Part shown: positions 21,434-29,986 of the stretch, in pieces
How positions within the stretch are numbered: the stretch's first letter is position 1
Layout of the letters: the number at the start of each line of letters is the position of its first letter
Source: Bradyrhizobium tropiciagri
GTDB taxonomy: Bacteria; Pseudomonadota; Alphaproteobacteria; Rhizobiales; Xanthobacteraceae
NCBI RefSeq assembly: GCF_001189845.1
Contig: NZ_LFLZ01000020.1
Coordinates: forward strand, 1 to 64,000
DNA length: 64,000 nucleotides
Direction of reading: 5' to 3'
Notes under the pieces: model-generated
Seen by the model: only the letters and a program-made list of their open reading frames with translations
Databases searched by the model: none
What the model was told of the DNA's origin: nothing
Program-made: the position numbers and the translations under genes

Positions 21434-22294
21434 TCAGCCGCGCACGATTCCGCCCATGTGGCCGGCATCGAGGAACAGGGTGTGCGCGTTCACATAGGAG
21501 GATTCATTCGAAATCAGGAACAGCGCAGAATAGGCGACCTCCCAGCCGGTGCCCTGACGGCCGAATGGCACTGTCACGGCGCGGTCCGATCGCCTGCGGC
21601 TGGCGTCGCGGCCCATCGGGGTGTCCATGAAGCCGGGCGCGATCACATTGCAGCGAATGCCCTTGTCCTCGCCGGCCCGCGCGATCGCTCGGCCGAGCGC
21701 GATCTGCGCCGCCTTGGAGGATTCATAGGCCGGGTTGCGGCCGCCGGCGCGCTGGCTCGCCATCGATGAGATCAGGATGATCGCGCCGCCCGGCGCCATC
21801 AGCTCGAGTGCCTGCTGCGCGAACAGCATGTGGCTGCGGACATTGACGGCGTAGTCGCGGTCCCAGGCCTCCGGCGTCATCTTGGGCAATGACAGGCCGG
21901 AGGAGATGCCGACATTCAGCGCCAGCCCGTCCAGCCCGCCGAGCTTTTGCGCACAGCGTTCGACCGCGGGCCCGATCGCCGCGGCGTCGGAGACATCGAC
22001 CACATCGGTGAAGGCCTTGCCGCCTTCTTTGGTGATCTGCGCGACGGTGGCGTCGGCAGCCTCCTTGTTGACGTCGAGGCAGGCGACCGCGGCGCCCTCG
22101 CGCGCGAACAGCACGCTCATGGCGCGGCCGTTGCCGATAGGCGGTTCCTCGTCGACGGTTGTGCGCTGTCCTGCACCGACCACGATGATACGGCGGCCGC
22201 CGAGGCGGCCGTGGTTCTTCGCCAATCCGAGCGCCTCGGCGTGCAGCGACGAGGAGGGATCGATGGCTTTCGGTGCGTGGGTTGTGGTCGACAT
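21434..22294 (-). CDS. Short-chain dehydrogenase/reductase
   Basis: 286 aa SDR. The cofactor motif appears as VVGAGQRTTVDEEPPIGNGR. The glycine region is stretched by an insertion before GNGRAMSVLFAREGA, unlike the plain TGxxxGxG. NVGISSG is the NNAG-like motif, SSMAS carries the Ser, and YESSK the catalytic Tyr-x3-Lys. The C-terminal half has APGFMDTPMG. The open frame continues far upstream, but the ATG at 22294 has AGGGAG seven bases before it and begins the recognisable protein. That ribosome binding site lies within a strong hairpin (22301-22331). Confidence 0.88.
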   Translation of the reverse strand: MSTTTHAPKAIDPSSSLHAEALGLAKNHGRLGGRRIIVVGAGQRTTVDEEPPIGNGRAMSVLFAREGAAVACLDVNKEAADATVAQITKEGGKAFTDVVDVSDAAAIGPAVERCAQKLGGLDGLALNVGISSGLSLPKMTPEAWDRDYAVNVRSHMLFAQQALELMAPGGAIILISSMASQRAGGRNPAYESSKAAQIALGRAIARAGEDKGIRCNVIAPGFMDTPMGRDASRRRSDRAVTVPFGRQGTGWEVAYSALFLISNESSYVNAHTLFLDAGHMGGIVRG

Positions 22295-22300
22295 TGGCGT

Positions 22301-22331
22301 GCTCCCTGACGTCTTGTTGTTGTCAGGGAGC
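22301..22331 (-). promoter_or_regulatory. Hairpin sequestering the SDR ribosome binding site
   Basis: On the minus strand GCTCCCTGAC - eleven-base loop (AACAACAAGAC) - GTCAGGGAGC, a perfect ten-base stem. The 3' arm contains AGGGAG, the only good Shine-Dalgarno sequence for the ATG at 22294. With the stem closed, initiation should be hindered. This looks like translational control, but no ligand or protein is indicated. Confidence 0.6.
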
Positions 22332-22425
22332 AGTAGCATGACGGCGCGCGCGAGGCGACGTGTCGTGCCGAAGCCTTGGCGAAGGCGGAAAATCCCGCGA
22401 CGGGGAATATGACGCGCGAAGCGCG

Positions 22426-22929
22426 TCAGCTCGCGCCGAGGAAGTCGCGCTTGCCGACCTCGACGCCGTTGTGGCGCAGGATGCCGTGCGCGGTCACCGC
22501 GTGGAAATAGAAGTTCGGGAACGAGAACGCGCTGAGGAATTGCTGACCCTTCAAGGTCATGGTGCGGTCGGGGCCGATCGGGAAGGTGACGTCTCTTGCG
22601 TCGGCGCCGTCGAACTGCTCCGGCTTGAACGACTTCACATAGTCGATGGTCTTCGCCAGCCGCTGCTTCAGTTCGCCAAAACTCTTCTCGGTGTCGGGCG
22701 TCGATGGCACTTCGCTGTGGGTCAGGCGCGCGCAGCCGCGTGCGGCGTGGTCGCAGACCAGCTGGATCTGCTTGGTCAGCGGCAGCATGTCGGGATAGAG
22801 CCGCGATCCCAGCAGCACCTCGGGCGCGATCTTCTTCGCCTCGCAATGCGCCTCGGCCTTGGTCAACTCGCCGGTGAGGCTGCTCAGGATCTGCAAATAT
22901 GCGGGGACGACGGCGTCATGGAAGGACAT
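22426..22929 (-). CDS. DUF1993 domain protein
   Basis: 167 aa helical protein of the DUF1993 family (DinB-like four-helix bundle suspected). It starts MSFHDAVVPAYLQILSSLTG and has LLGSRLYPDMLPLTKQIQLV in the middle and FPNFYFHAVTAHGILRHNGV near the end; the conserved His residues could bind a metal. AGGGAGCATCAC gives the ATG at 22929 a strong ribosome binding site. First gene of a possible DUF1993-SDR-ene-reductase transcript. Function unknown. Confidence 0.85.
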   Translation of the reverse strand: MSFHDAVVPAYLQILSSLTGELTKAEAHCEAKKIAPEVLLGSRLYPDMLPLTKQIQLVCDHAARGCARLTHSEVPSTPDTEKSFGELKQRLAKTIDYVKSFKPEQFDGADARDVTFPIGPDRTMTLKGQQFLSAFSFPNFYFHAVTAHGILRHNGVEVGKRDFLGAS

Positions 22930-23053
22930 GTGATGCTCCCTGGTGCTGATGAAAGTCCGGATGTTACCGAACGGCGATGCTGCAAATGGGGCCGCGGTTG
23001 GAAGAATACAACTGCGGGGAGCTGTAACACTTGGTCAAATATTTCTTTGTTTT

Positions 23054-23157
23054 CCGTCATCCTGAGGAGCCGCAAAGCGGCGTCTCGAAGGATGCACGGC
23101 CCGGCTGGTGGCCGTCGACCCTTCGAGGCTCGCTCCGCTCGCACCTCAGGGTGACGG
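23054..23157. repeat. Dispersed repeat, family G
   Basis: Begins CCGTCATCCTGAGGAGC and ends with the inverse CACCTCAGGGTGACGG, with CTTCGAGGCTCGCTCCGCTC inside. Together with the next repeat it fills the 327-base stretch 22930-23256, which has no gene. Confidence 0.8.
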
Positions 23158-23167
23158 GAAAGACTGC

Positions 23168-23240
23168 GTAGCCCGGATGAAGCGCAGCGTAATCCGGGAG
23201 CCATGTCGGTTGCGTTCCCGGATTTCGCTTCGGGGCTACG
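23168..23240. repeat. Dispersed repeat, family C, copy 1
   Basis: Left arm GTAGCCCGGATGAAGC, right arm CCCGGATTTCGCTTCGGGGCTACG. Other copies at 26462-26550 and, as one arm only, at 42532-42564. Confidence 0.85.
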
Positions 23241-23256
23241 GAAATAGCCAGCGAGA

Positions 23257-24603
23257 CTACCGCATCCCCGGCATCGCGGCGTCCGCGGCCGGCTGGGCGC
23301 GGCCGCCGCCGCGCATCCGCGCGAGCAGCTCCGCGGTCGGCCAGGAATCCGCCGGCAGGCCGTATTTCATCTGCATCGCCTTCACCGCGCTGCGGCTCGC
23401 TTGGCCGAGCACGCCGTCGATCTTGCCGACGTCGTAGCCGGCGCGCGCCAAGAGCGCCTGCAGCTCCTTGATCTCGCCAAACGGCAGCTGCGCGACCGGG
23501 GCGTGCGGCCGCTGCATCGGCGGTGCGCCCGCGATGCGGCCGGCGAGATAACCGGCGGTGGTCGAGTAGATCAGCGAGTTATTCCACTCGGTGTAGGCGG
23601 CGAAATTCGGATAAGCGAGGAACGCCGGGCCCATCCGGCCCATCGGCAGCAGCAGCGAGGCCGGCAGCTCGTCATTCGGCAGAGCCTTGCCGTCGGTCAG
23701 GGTGACGCCGAGCGCCACCCATTTCGAGCGCGGCAGCTTGATGGTGAGGTCGGCCTGGTCCCACGGAAAATTCGCGGCCTGCGGCACGCGCACCTCTTGC
23801 AGCCACGGCTCGCCGCGCCGCCACTTCAATCCGTTGGCGATGTAGTTCGCGGTCGAGCCGATCACGTCGGGGCCGCTCGCGAGCAGATTGCGATGGCCGT
23901 CGCCGTCATAGTCGACGGCATAGTTGAAGTAGTGCGTCGGCAGGAATTGCGTTTGCCCGAGCTCGCCGGCCCATGAGCCGATCATCTCGTCGGGCGAGAG
24001 GTCGCCACGCTCGATGATCTTCAGCGCCGCGATGGTCTCGCCCTGGAACATCTCCGAGCGGCGGCAGTCATAGGCCAGCGACACCAGCGACTTCAGCGTT
24101 GGCAGATTGCCCATCTGGACGCCGAAATCGCTCTCCAGTCCCCAGAACGCCGCGATGACAGCCGGCGGCACGCCGTACTCCTTCTCGGCGCGGGCGAATG
24201 CGGCCGCATAGGTCCGGATGTATTGCTGGCCCTGCTGCATGCGATAATTCGCGGCCATGCGGCCGGCAAACTGAGTGAAGATCTGTCCGAACACGCGCTG
24301 GCCGCGGTCGCGGTTGACGATGCCCTGATCGTAGACCAGGTACGGCGCGGCCTCCGCGATCGTGCGCTGCGAGACGCCGGCGGCCACCGCCTTCTGCTTC
24401 AGCTCGGCGAGGAAGCGATCGAAGTTTTGCCCGTTGTGGCAGGACGCAGCTCGCGGTGAGACCACGGCCGCCGGGCGCGCCCTGGCCGGCGCCGGACCTG
24501 CGGGACTGGGCAGCAGCTGCTGTGCATGACCCAGCGAGGAGAGCGCCAGCGCCCCCACGATCGCTGCGATCATGATCGGGGCGCGGAGGGGAGATGCTGG
24601 CAT
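23257..24603 (-). CDS. Lytic murein transglycosylase, MltB type, with peptidoglycan-binding domain
   Basis: 448 aa periplasmic enzyme cutting peptidoglycan glycan strands to anhydromuropeptides. The signal peptide is residues 1-29 (hydrophobic IMIAAIVGALALSSLGHA). The SLT_2/MltB domain contains AAFWGLESDFGVQMGNLPT, whose Glu is the catalytic acid, and AGELGQTQFLPTHYFNYAVD. A C-terminal PG-binding domain reads LLARAGYDVGKIDGVLGQAS. No lipobox Cys follows the signal, so it may be soluble. The ATG at 24603 is preferred; an ATG at 24639 would add 12 residues but AGG abuts it too closely. Confidence 0.9.
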   Translation of the reverse strand: MPASPLRAPIMIAAIVGALALSSLGHAQQLLPSPAGPAPARARPAAVVSPRAASCHNGQNFDRFLAELKQKAVAAGVSQRTIAEAAPYLVYDQGIVNRDRGQRVFGQIFTQFAGRMAANYRMQQGQQYIRTYAAAFARAEKEYGVPPAVIAAFWGLESDFGVQMGNLPTLKSLVSLAYDCRRSEMFQGETIAALKIIERGDLSPDEMIGSWAGELGQTQFLPTHYFNYAVDYDGDGHRNLLASGPDVIGSTANYIANGLKWRRGEPWLQEVRVPQAANFPWDQADLTIKLPRSKWVALGVTLTDGKALPNDELPASLLLPMGRMGPAFLAYPNFAAYTEWNNSLIYSTTAGYLAGRIAGAPPMQRPHAPVAQLPFGEIKELQALLARAGYDVGKIDGVLGQASRSAVKAMQMKYGLPADSWPTAELLARMRGGGRAQPAADAAMPGMR

Positions 24604-24787
24604 CGATATCACCGGCTTGAATAGGGGGATAAAACTCATCCTGCATACACCAGGGCGACACCGGGCAACAACGGGGGCGCCTGTTAGACCAATTGGGCTT
24701 CGGCAGGTCGAAGAGCCGCCGCTATGATCGGGCCCAGGTGATTCGTGGGCAGGGGTGTCGGCGGATCGATCACGCCCGGAGGGACCC

Positions 24788-26440
24788 ATGTGGAGTTTTC
24801 TCGAGCGTCTGTTGGATTCGTCGACATTTTCGCCACACGGCATCTGCCTGTTGTGGGAGCCGGAGCTGATCTGGCTGCACGTGATTTCAGACGCCATCAT
24901 TGCCGCTTCGTATTTCTCGATCCCGTTTGCGCTCGCGATCCTCGTCTCCAAGCGGCGCGACTTCCAGTTCGGCTGGATGGCCTGGCCGTTCGCCGCCTTC
25001 ATCCTCGCCTGCGGCCTCACGCATGTGTTCTCGATCTACACGCTGTGGGTGCCGATCTACGGTCTCGAAGGCCTGCTCAAGGCGCTGACCGCAATCGCCT
25101 CGATCTTCACCGCGGTGCTGCTGTGGCCGCTGATCCCGAGGATCCTCGCGATCCCGACCGAGGCGCAGCTGCGCGAGGCGCATGTCGCGCTCGCCGAGGA
25201 AGGGCGGCAGCGCCAGCACTCCGAATTCCTGCTCGAGCGCTTCCGCGAGGCGGAGGTCAACGAGAGCAAGATCCGCCAGGCGCAGAAGATGGAGGCCGTC
25301 GGCCAGCTCACCGGCGGCATCGCGCACGATTTCAACAACATCCTCACCGTCATCACCGGCACCATCGACATCCTGGCCGAGGCGGTCACCCACAACCGCC
25401 AGCTCGCCGAGATCACCGCCCTGATCCGCGACGCCGCCGAGCGCGGCGCATCGCTGACGCGGCATCTGCTGGCGTTCGCGCGCAAGCAGCCGCTGCAGCC
25501 GAGCGACGTCGACGTCAACGCGTTGATGGTCGACACCATCGAGCTGCTGCAGCCGACCATTGGCGATCATGTCGATATCGATTTTCGCCCGATGCCCGAC
25601 CTGCCGCGCGCGCTGGTCGATTCCAACCAGCTGGTCACCGCGATCATCAATCTCGCGCTCAACGCGCGCGACGCGATGCCGAAGGGCGGCCGGCTGCGGA
25701 TCGAGACCCGCACCGCGGAGCTCAAGCCGTCTGACGTGCACGGCCATGACGGGCTTGCCGCCGGCGATTACGTCGCGATCGCGCTGATCGACAACGGCCA
25801 GGGCATCACGGAAGCCGATCTCGCCAAGGTGTTCGAGCCGTTCTTCACCACCAAGGACGTCGGCAAGGGCACCGGGCTGGGCCTCAGCATGGTCTACGGC
25901 TTCGTCAAGCAGTCGAACGGGCACATCGTGCTCGACAGCGAGCTCGGCCGCGGCACCAGGGTCATGCTGTTTCTGCCGCGTGCGGCCGCGGTCTCACCGG
26001 CCGCGGTGCCCGAGCTGCGGCAGCCGGAGGCACGCGGCGCGCGGGAGATCGTGCTCGTCGTCGAGGACGACAGGCTGGTGCGCTCCTATGTGCTGACCCA
26101 GATCGAGAGCCTCGGCTACACCACGCTGGCGGCCAATAGCGGTGCCGAGGCGCTCGCCGTGCTCGACAGCGGCGCGCCGGTCGATCTCCTGTTCACCGAC
26201 GTCATCATGCCCGGCGCGATGAACGGGCGCGACCTCGCCACCGAGGCCGAGCGGCGCCGCCCCGGCCTGCGCGTGCTGTTCACGTCAGGCTACACCGAGA
26301 ACGCGATCGATCAGGACGGCAAGCTCGAGCAGGGCATCCTGTTCCTCGGAAAGCCCTACAGCCGGGCCCAGCTCGCCCGCATGCTGCGGGTTGCGCTGCG
26401 CGAGCGGCAGACACGGCTCGCGCAGGAGCCGGCGGAGTAG
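24788..26440 (+). CDS. Hybrid histidine kinase with ethylene-receptor-like sensor domain
   Basis: 550 aa. The N-terminal three-helix membrane domain (residues 28-120) follows the plant ETR1 ethylene-binding domain: Asp35, Tyr42 in SYFSIPFAL, and Cys75-x3-His79 in ACGLTHVFSIYTLW. These correspond to ETR1 Asp25, Tyr32, Cys65 and His69 with a constant offset of ten; the Cys/His pair binds Cu(I) in ETR1. A coiled linker leads to a HisKA domain with phospho-acceptor His180 in GGIAHDFNN, then HATPase_c (NLALNARDAMPKGG, DNGQGI, GKGTGLGLSMVYG), and a C-terminal receiver with Asp471 in LLFTDVIMPG. GGAGGGACC precedes the ATG. No separate response regulator adjoins. Confidence 0.93.
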   Translation: MWSFLERLLDSSTFSPHGICLLWEPELIWLHVISDAIIAASYFSIPFALAILVSKRRDFQFGWMAWPFAAFILACGLTHVFSIYTLWVPIYGLEGLLKALTAIASIFTAVLLWPLIPRILAIPTEAQLREAHVALAEEGRQRQHSEFLLERFREAEVNESKIRQAQKMEAVGQLTGGIAHDFNNILTVITGTIDILAEAVTHNRQLAEITALIRDAAERGASLTRHLLAFARKQPLQPSDVDVNALMVDTIELLQPTIGDHVDIDFRPMPDLPRALVDSNQLVTAIINLALNARDAMPKGGRLRIETRTAELKPSDVHGHDGLAAGDYVAIALIDNGQGITEADLAKVFEPFFTTKDVGKGTGLGLSMVYGFVKQSNGHIVLDSELGRGTRVMLFLPRAAAVSPAAVPELRQPEARGAREIVLVVEDDRLVRSYVLTQIESLGYTTLAANSGAEALAVLDSGAPVDLLFTDVIMPGAMNGRDLATEAERRRPGLRVLFTSGYTENAIDQDGKLEQGILFLGKPYSRAQLARMLRVALRERQTRLAQEPAE

Positions 26441-26461
26441 GCGCGCTTCCGTAGCGGGCGT

Positions 26462-26550
26462 GTAGCCCGGATGAAGCGAAGCATAATCCGGGATCAGGTC
26501 GTGAGGTGAGGCACCGCTCCCGGATTTCGCTGCGCTCCATCCGGGCTACG
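26462..26550. repeat. Dispersed repeat, family C, copy 2
   Basis: GTAGCCCGGATGAAGCGAAG on the left, CGCTCCATCCGGGCTACG on the right. It lies just after the kinase stop and may act as its transcript end. Confidence 0.85.
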
Positions 26551-26609
26551 GATCGGCGCACATGACCAATCGTTAACCCGCGCCGCGTCGCTGCGACGCA
26601 CGCCTTCCT

Positions 26610-26639
26610 CTTGCGACGCCGGCGCCAAAATCCCTACCT
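26610..26639 (+). promoter_or_regulatory. Possible RpoH-type promoter of htpX
   Basis: CTTGCGA at 26610-26616 and CCCTACCT at 26632-26639 with a 15-base spacer, roughly resembling the heat-shock promoter pattern of alphaproteobacteria. It would give an htpX leader of about 45 bases. HtpX is usually a heat/envelope-stress gene. Weak evidence. Confidence 0.3.
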
Positions 26640-26687
26640 CAGCGGCGTCGATTGTGGCAGCATTCCACCTGCCGTCAGGGAACCACG

Positions 26688-27620
26688 ATGAACTATTTTC
26701 GTACCGCGCTCCTGCTTGCCGGCCTCACCGCGCTGTTCATGGGCGTCGGCTATCTGATCGGCGGCGGCACCGGCGCCGTGATCGCGCTGATCGTCGCGGC
26801 TGCGACAAATCTGTTCACCTACTGGAATTCCGATCGCATGGTGCTGTCGATGTACGGCGCCCATCAGGTCGATGCGCGCTCGGCGCCCGAACTCTACAAT
26901 CTCGTCGCCGAGCTCGCGCAGCGCGCGGCGCTCCCGATGCCGCGCGTATTCGTGATGGACGAGGCGCAGCCCAATGCGTTCGCGACTGGCCGCAATCCGG
27001 AGAACGCGGCGGTTGCCGTCACCACGGGGTTGATGCAGCAGCTCAGCCGCGAGGAGCTCGCCGGCGTGATCGCGCACGAGCTCGCGCATATCAAGCATCA
27101 CGACACGCTGACCATGACGATCACGGCGACGATCGCCGGCGCGATCTCGATGCTGGCGCAGTTCGGCATGTTCTTCGGCGGCAACCGCAACAGCAACGGC
27201 CCCGGCATCGTCGGCTCGATCGCGATGATGATCCTGGCGCCGCTCGGCGCCATGCTGGTGCAGATGGCGATCAGCCGCACCCGCGAATACGCCGCCGACA
27301 ATTATGGTGCGCGTATCGTCGGCCAGCCGATGTGGCTGGCGTCGGCGCTCGCGAAGATCGAGAATTCGGCGCATCAGGTGCCGAACATGGAAGCCGAGCG
27401 CAATCCGGCCACCGCGCACATGTTCATCATCAATCCGCTGTCGGGCCACGGCGTCGACAATCTGTTCGCCACCCATCCCTCGACCGCGAACCGCATCGCT
27501 GCGCTGCAGCAGCTCGCCGCCGAGCTCGGCACCCAGACCGCGCCGCGCCCCACTGGTGCGAGCTACCCGCCGCGCAGCCCGTGGGGCGGAGCATCGGGCC
27601 AGCGCGGGCCGTGGGGTTAG
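26688..27620 (+). CDS. htpX: Membrane zinc protease HtpX (M48)
   Basis: 310 aa integral-membrane metalloprotease for quality control of membrane proteins. Two N-terminal hydrophobic segments (residues 5-22 and 26-43) precede the zinc motif His130-Glu131-x2-His134 in IAHELAHIKHHD. The third ligand is Glu200 in TREYAADNYGARI. Two further hydrophobic stretches lie between them. The C-terminal tail is Pro/Gly-rich (GASYPPRSPWGGASGQRGPW). CAGGGA sits nine bases before the ATG. All catalytic residues are present. Confidence 0.94.
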   Translation: MNYFRTALLLAGLTALFMGVGYLIGGGTGAVIALIVAAATNLFTYWNSDRMVLSMYGAHQVDARSAPELYNLVAELAQRAALPMPRVFVMDEAQPNAFATGRNPENAAVAVTTGLMQQLSREELAGVIAHELAHIKHHDTLTMTITATIAGAISMLAQFGMFFGGNRNSNGPGIVGSIAMMILAPLGAMLVQMAISRTREYAADNYGARIVGQPMWLASALAKIENSAHQVPNMEAERNPATAHMFIINPLSGHGVDNLFATHPSTANRIAALQQLAAELGTQTAPRPTGASYPPRSPWGGASGQRGPWG

Positions 27621-27669
27621 AGTAACATAAGAGCAGGTTGGACAGAGGCCGCGAAGGCGGTGCGCCGCC

Positions 27670-27815
27670 TCGCCCCGTTCTTACGGGGAGAGGGTTGGGG
27701 TGAGGGCTGTCTCCGCGCGTATGATGATAGTTGCATTCGCGGAGAATCCCCCTCACCCGGAACGCATCTAACGATGCGTTCCGACCTCTCCCCGCACGCG
27801 GGGCGAGGTGAAGCA
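27670..27815. repeat. Dispersed palindromic repeat, family F, copy 2
   Basis: Left arm contains GGGGAGAGGGTTGGGGTGAG and the right arm CCTCTCCCCGCACGCGGGGC. Separates htpX from the convergent aldo/keto reductase gene. Confidence 0.8.
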
Positions 27816-27825
27816 GAGGCCGTAG

Positions 27826-28776
27826 CTACGCGCTCGCGGCGTCCAGCCGTGCGACCTGGTCCTTGCTCAGCGCGAGGTTCGCCGCCGCAACCAGCGTCGT
27901 GACCTGCTCGGGCCTGGTGGCGCTGGCAATCGGAGCGGTGATGCCGGGCTTGGCCATCAGCCAGGCAAGCGCAACCGCGGCCGGCTCGGCGCGGGTCTCG
28001 GCGGCGACCTCGTCGAGAGAGGCCAGAATGCGCATGCCGCGCGGGTTCATGTATTTTGGAATGCTGCGCGTCCCGCGCGGGCTCTTGGCGAAGTCGCTCT
28101 CCGAGCGATATTTGCCGGTCAGGAATCCTGCGGCCAGCGAGAAGAACGTGATCACGCCGACGTCGTTCTCCACACAGACGCGTTGCAGCGCGCCTTCGTA
28201 GCTCGACCGCTCCGCCAGGCTGTATTCGGGCTGCATGCTCTCGTAGCGGGGAAGGTTGTTCGCTTTGGAAATATCGAGTGCAGCCTGCAGCCGCTCCGGC
28301 GAGAAGTTCGAGGCGCCGATCGCCCTGACCTTGCCGGCCTTGATCAGTTTGTCGTAGGCCGCGAGGGTCTCTTCCTGCGCCGTCGTCTCGTCGTCCTTGT
28401 GGGACTGGTAGAGGTCGATGTGATCGGTCTGCAGCCGTCGCAGCGAGTCCTCGACGGCGCGTGCGATGTAGTCCGGCTTCAGCCCGACATTGCCGCCTCC
28501 CATGTCCATGCCGACCTTGGTGGCGAGGATGACACGGTTGCGGTTGCCGCGCGCCTTCATCCATTTGCCGATGATCGTCTCGGACTCGCCGCCGTGATGG
28601 CCCGGCACCCAGCGCGAATAGACGTCGGCCGTATCCAGGAATGTCAGCCCCTGATCGAGCACGGTATCGAGCAGGCGAAACGACGAGGCTTCGTCGACCG
28701 TCCAGCCGAACACATTGCAGCCGAAGCAGAGGGGAGGGACGGTGAGGCCGGAGCGGCCGAGCGGACGATGCTTCAT
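27826..28776 (-). CDS. Aldo/keto reductase
   Basis: 316 aa NADPH-dependent TIM-barrel oxidoreductase. The catalytic tetrad is visible: Asp and Tyr in FLDTADVYSRW, Lys in VILATKVGMDMG, and His in LYQSHKDDETT. The C-terminal cofactor loop includes IASATRPEQV. It resembles the AKR11/YajO-like group with broad carbonyl substrates. The ATG at 28776 gives MKHRPLGRSGLTVPPLCFG, a standard N terminus. Single-gene unit. Confidence 0.92.
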   Translation of the reverse strand: MKHRPLGRSGLTVPPLCFGCNVFGWTVDEASSFRLLDTVLDQGLTFLDTADVYSRWVPGHHGGESETIIGKWMKARGNRNRVILATKVGMDMGGGNVGLKPDYIARAVEDSLRRLQTDHIDLYQSHKDDETTAQEETLAAYDKLIKAGKVRAIGASNFSPERLQAALDISKANNLPRYESMQPEYSLAERSSYEGALQRVCVENDVGVITFFSLAAGFLTGKYRSESDFAKSPRGTRSIPKYMNPRGMRILASLDEVAAETRAEPAAVALAWLMAKPGITAPIASATRPEQVTTLVAAANLALSKDQVARLDAASA

Positions 28777-29163
28777 GAGTGTTCTTTCTCTTGTTCTTGC
28801 GGGAGACGCGGACACTGAGGCAGATCGCCAGTGTTTGCAAGGCGCTGTGCCGTCACGACAAGCCGAGGCGGAGATGCCGTGAGGTGACGCGCGCGCGTCA
28901 GGTCAGGCGCGCTGCCCCTCCGTGCGGCATCGATCGTCGATCGATTCATTCGTCGCGCAGGAACGCGATTTCATTTGCCGTGCACTTGATGTAGATTGCG
29001 CGGCGAGCTGCCACCGGTTACGCCGAATTCCGGAGAATGAGCGGCAGCGCTCGTGGCCATCGGCAGGCCCTTTCTTCTTCATTTCAGTACGAAATCTTCT
29101 TCTGGCCTGGGCGACGCCCGGGTGAATGCCTTTTCATTCCCAGACAACGATGGAGGGATTGCC
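28777..29163. other. Gene-free stretch between divergent aldo/keto reductase and GYD genes
   Basis: 387 bases holding the promoters of both flanking genes. A perfect inverted repeat ATCGATC-GTC-GATCGAT lies at 28929-28945 and could be an operator. No ORF with a good ribosome binding site or RNA gene was recognised. Confidence 0.5.
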
Positions 29164-29499
29164 ATGCATTTCTGCCTCTCAGGGGAATACACGCCGCGTG
29201 CGATCAACAACATCATGGAGAACCCGACCACCAATCGATTGGAGGCGGCCGAGAAGTTGATCGAGGCGGCCGGCGGCAAGTTGATTTCGATGTACAGCAT
29301 GGCGGTCGACGGCCCCAGCGTGATGGTGATCTTCGACGTTCCGGATCCGACCGTCGCGCCTGCCATTACTGGCGTCGTCGTCGCGGCTGGCGCCATCCAG
29401 AACGTGAAGCTGGTCCGGCTGTTTACCCAGGACGAGATCAAGGTCGTGCGTCAGCACGCGGCCAAGCTCAAGGCTGCCTACTCGCCGCCGGGCAGCTGA
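29164..29499 (+). CDS. GYD-domain protein
   Basis: 111 aa, a small ferredoxin-like alpha/beta fold of the GYD family. It opens MHFCLSGEYTPRAINNIMEN, then AGGKLISMYSMAVDGPSVMV and IFDVPDPTVAPAI. GGAGGGATTGCC before the ATG is a strong ribosome binding site; the longer upstream frame lacks one. Often linked to stress or unknown catabolism. No partner gene here. Confidence 0.85.
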   Translation: MHFCLSGEYTPRAINNIMENPTTNRLEAAEKLIEAAGGKLISMYSMAVDGPSVMVIFDVPDPTVAPAITGVVVAAGAIQNVKLVRLFTQDEIKVVRQHAAKLKAAYSPPGS

Positions 29500-29776
29500 C
29501 GGCCACGGACGACCAAACGCGGCGCAGATCGATCTGATGTCACTCTCGCGCGGCGGCGCTTCGCAGCGTCCCGCGCGGAGGCGGGGCCGTTGCGTGTCGC
29601 TGATCCGGGGCGCGTCAACGGATGGGCATTAGCTCGGGCGGATGTCGCGCGCGCATGCTGGCTCGCATTAGCCCCGGCCGGTTGTGCCGTCGCGCGACGT
29701 CCGCTCCCTCGCTCGCAGCGCGTAGCCGAGCTGCTGCGGCATCTGACTTCACGCCGGCGTCGCGGCCGCTGGCGTG

Positions 29777-29986
29777 TCAGCTGGAGTCCGATTCCTCTTC
29801 CGCCTCCGCCTTGGGTGGCCAGGCGCCGCGCCGGACCAGCGCCTCGTGCAGCAGCTTCTCGATCTGGCCCTGGCGCGAGCGGAATTCTGCGGCGGCCAGC
29901 CGGTCGAGGATGTCGAGCAGCGGGCTGCCGAGCCGCAGCAGGATCGGCTCCTTGTCCGGCCCCTTCGGGCGCCCGCGCTTAGGCAT
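29777..29986 (-). CDS. Small ribbon-helix-helix-like protein
   Basis: 69 aa. Basic N terminus (PKRGRPKGPDK), then a beta-strand plus two helices, PILLRLGSPLLDILDRLAAA and FRSRQGQIEKLLHEALVRRG, the Arc/CopG ribbon-helix-helix pattern, and an acidic tail (AEAEEESDSS). The ATG at 29986 overlaps the SPFH gene's end by eight bases, so both are translated from one message. A DNA-binding role is inferred. The TGATAT repeats in the operon promoter are a candidate binding site. Confidence 0.75.
   Translation of the reverse strand: MPKRGRPKGPDKEPILLRLGSPLLDILDRLAAAEFRSRQGQIEKLLHEALVRRGAWPPKAEAEEESDSS

Noticed and set aside
22295..22846. Longer SDR protein starting near 22846
   Set aside because: The extra part lies antisense-frame over DUF1993 coding sequence and before the SDR ribosome binding site.
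24606..25020. N-terminal extension of the lytic transglycosylase across the kinase start
   Set aside because: It would overlap the divergent kinase gene, lacks protein-like sequence, and removes the signal peptide from the N terminus.
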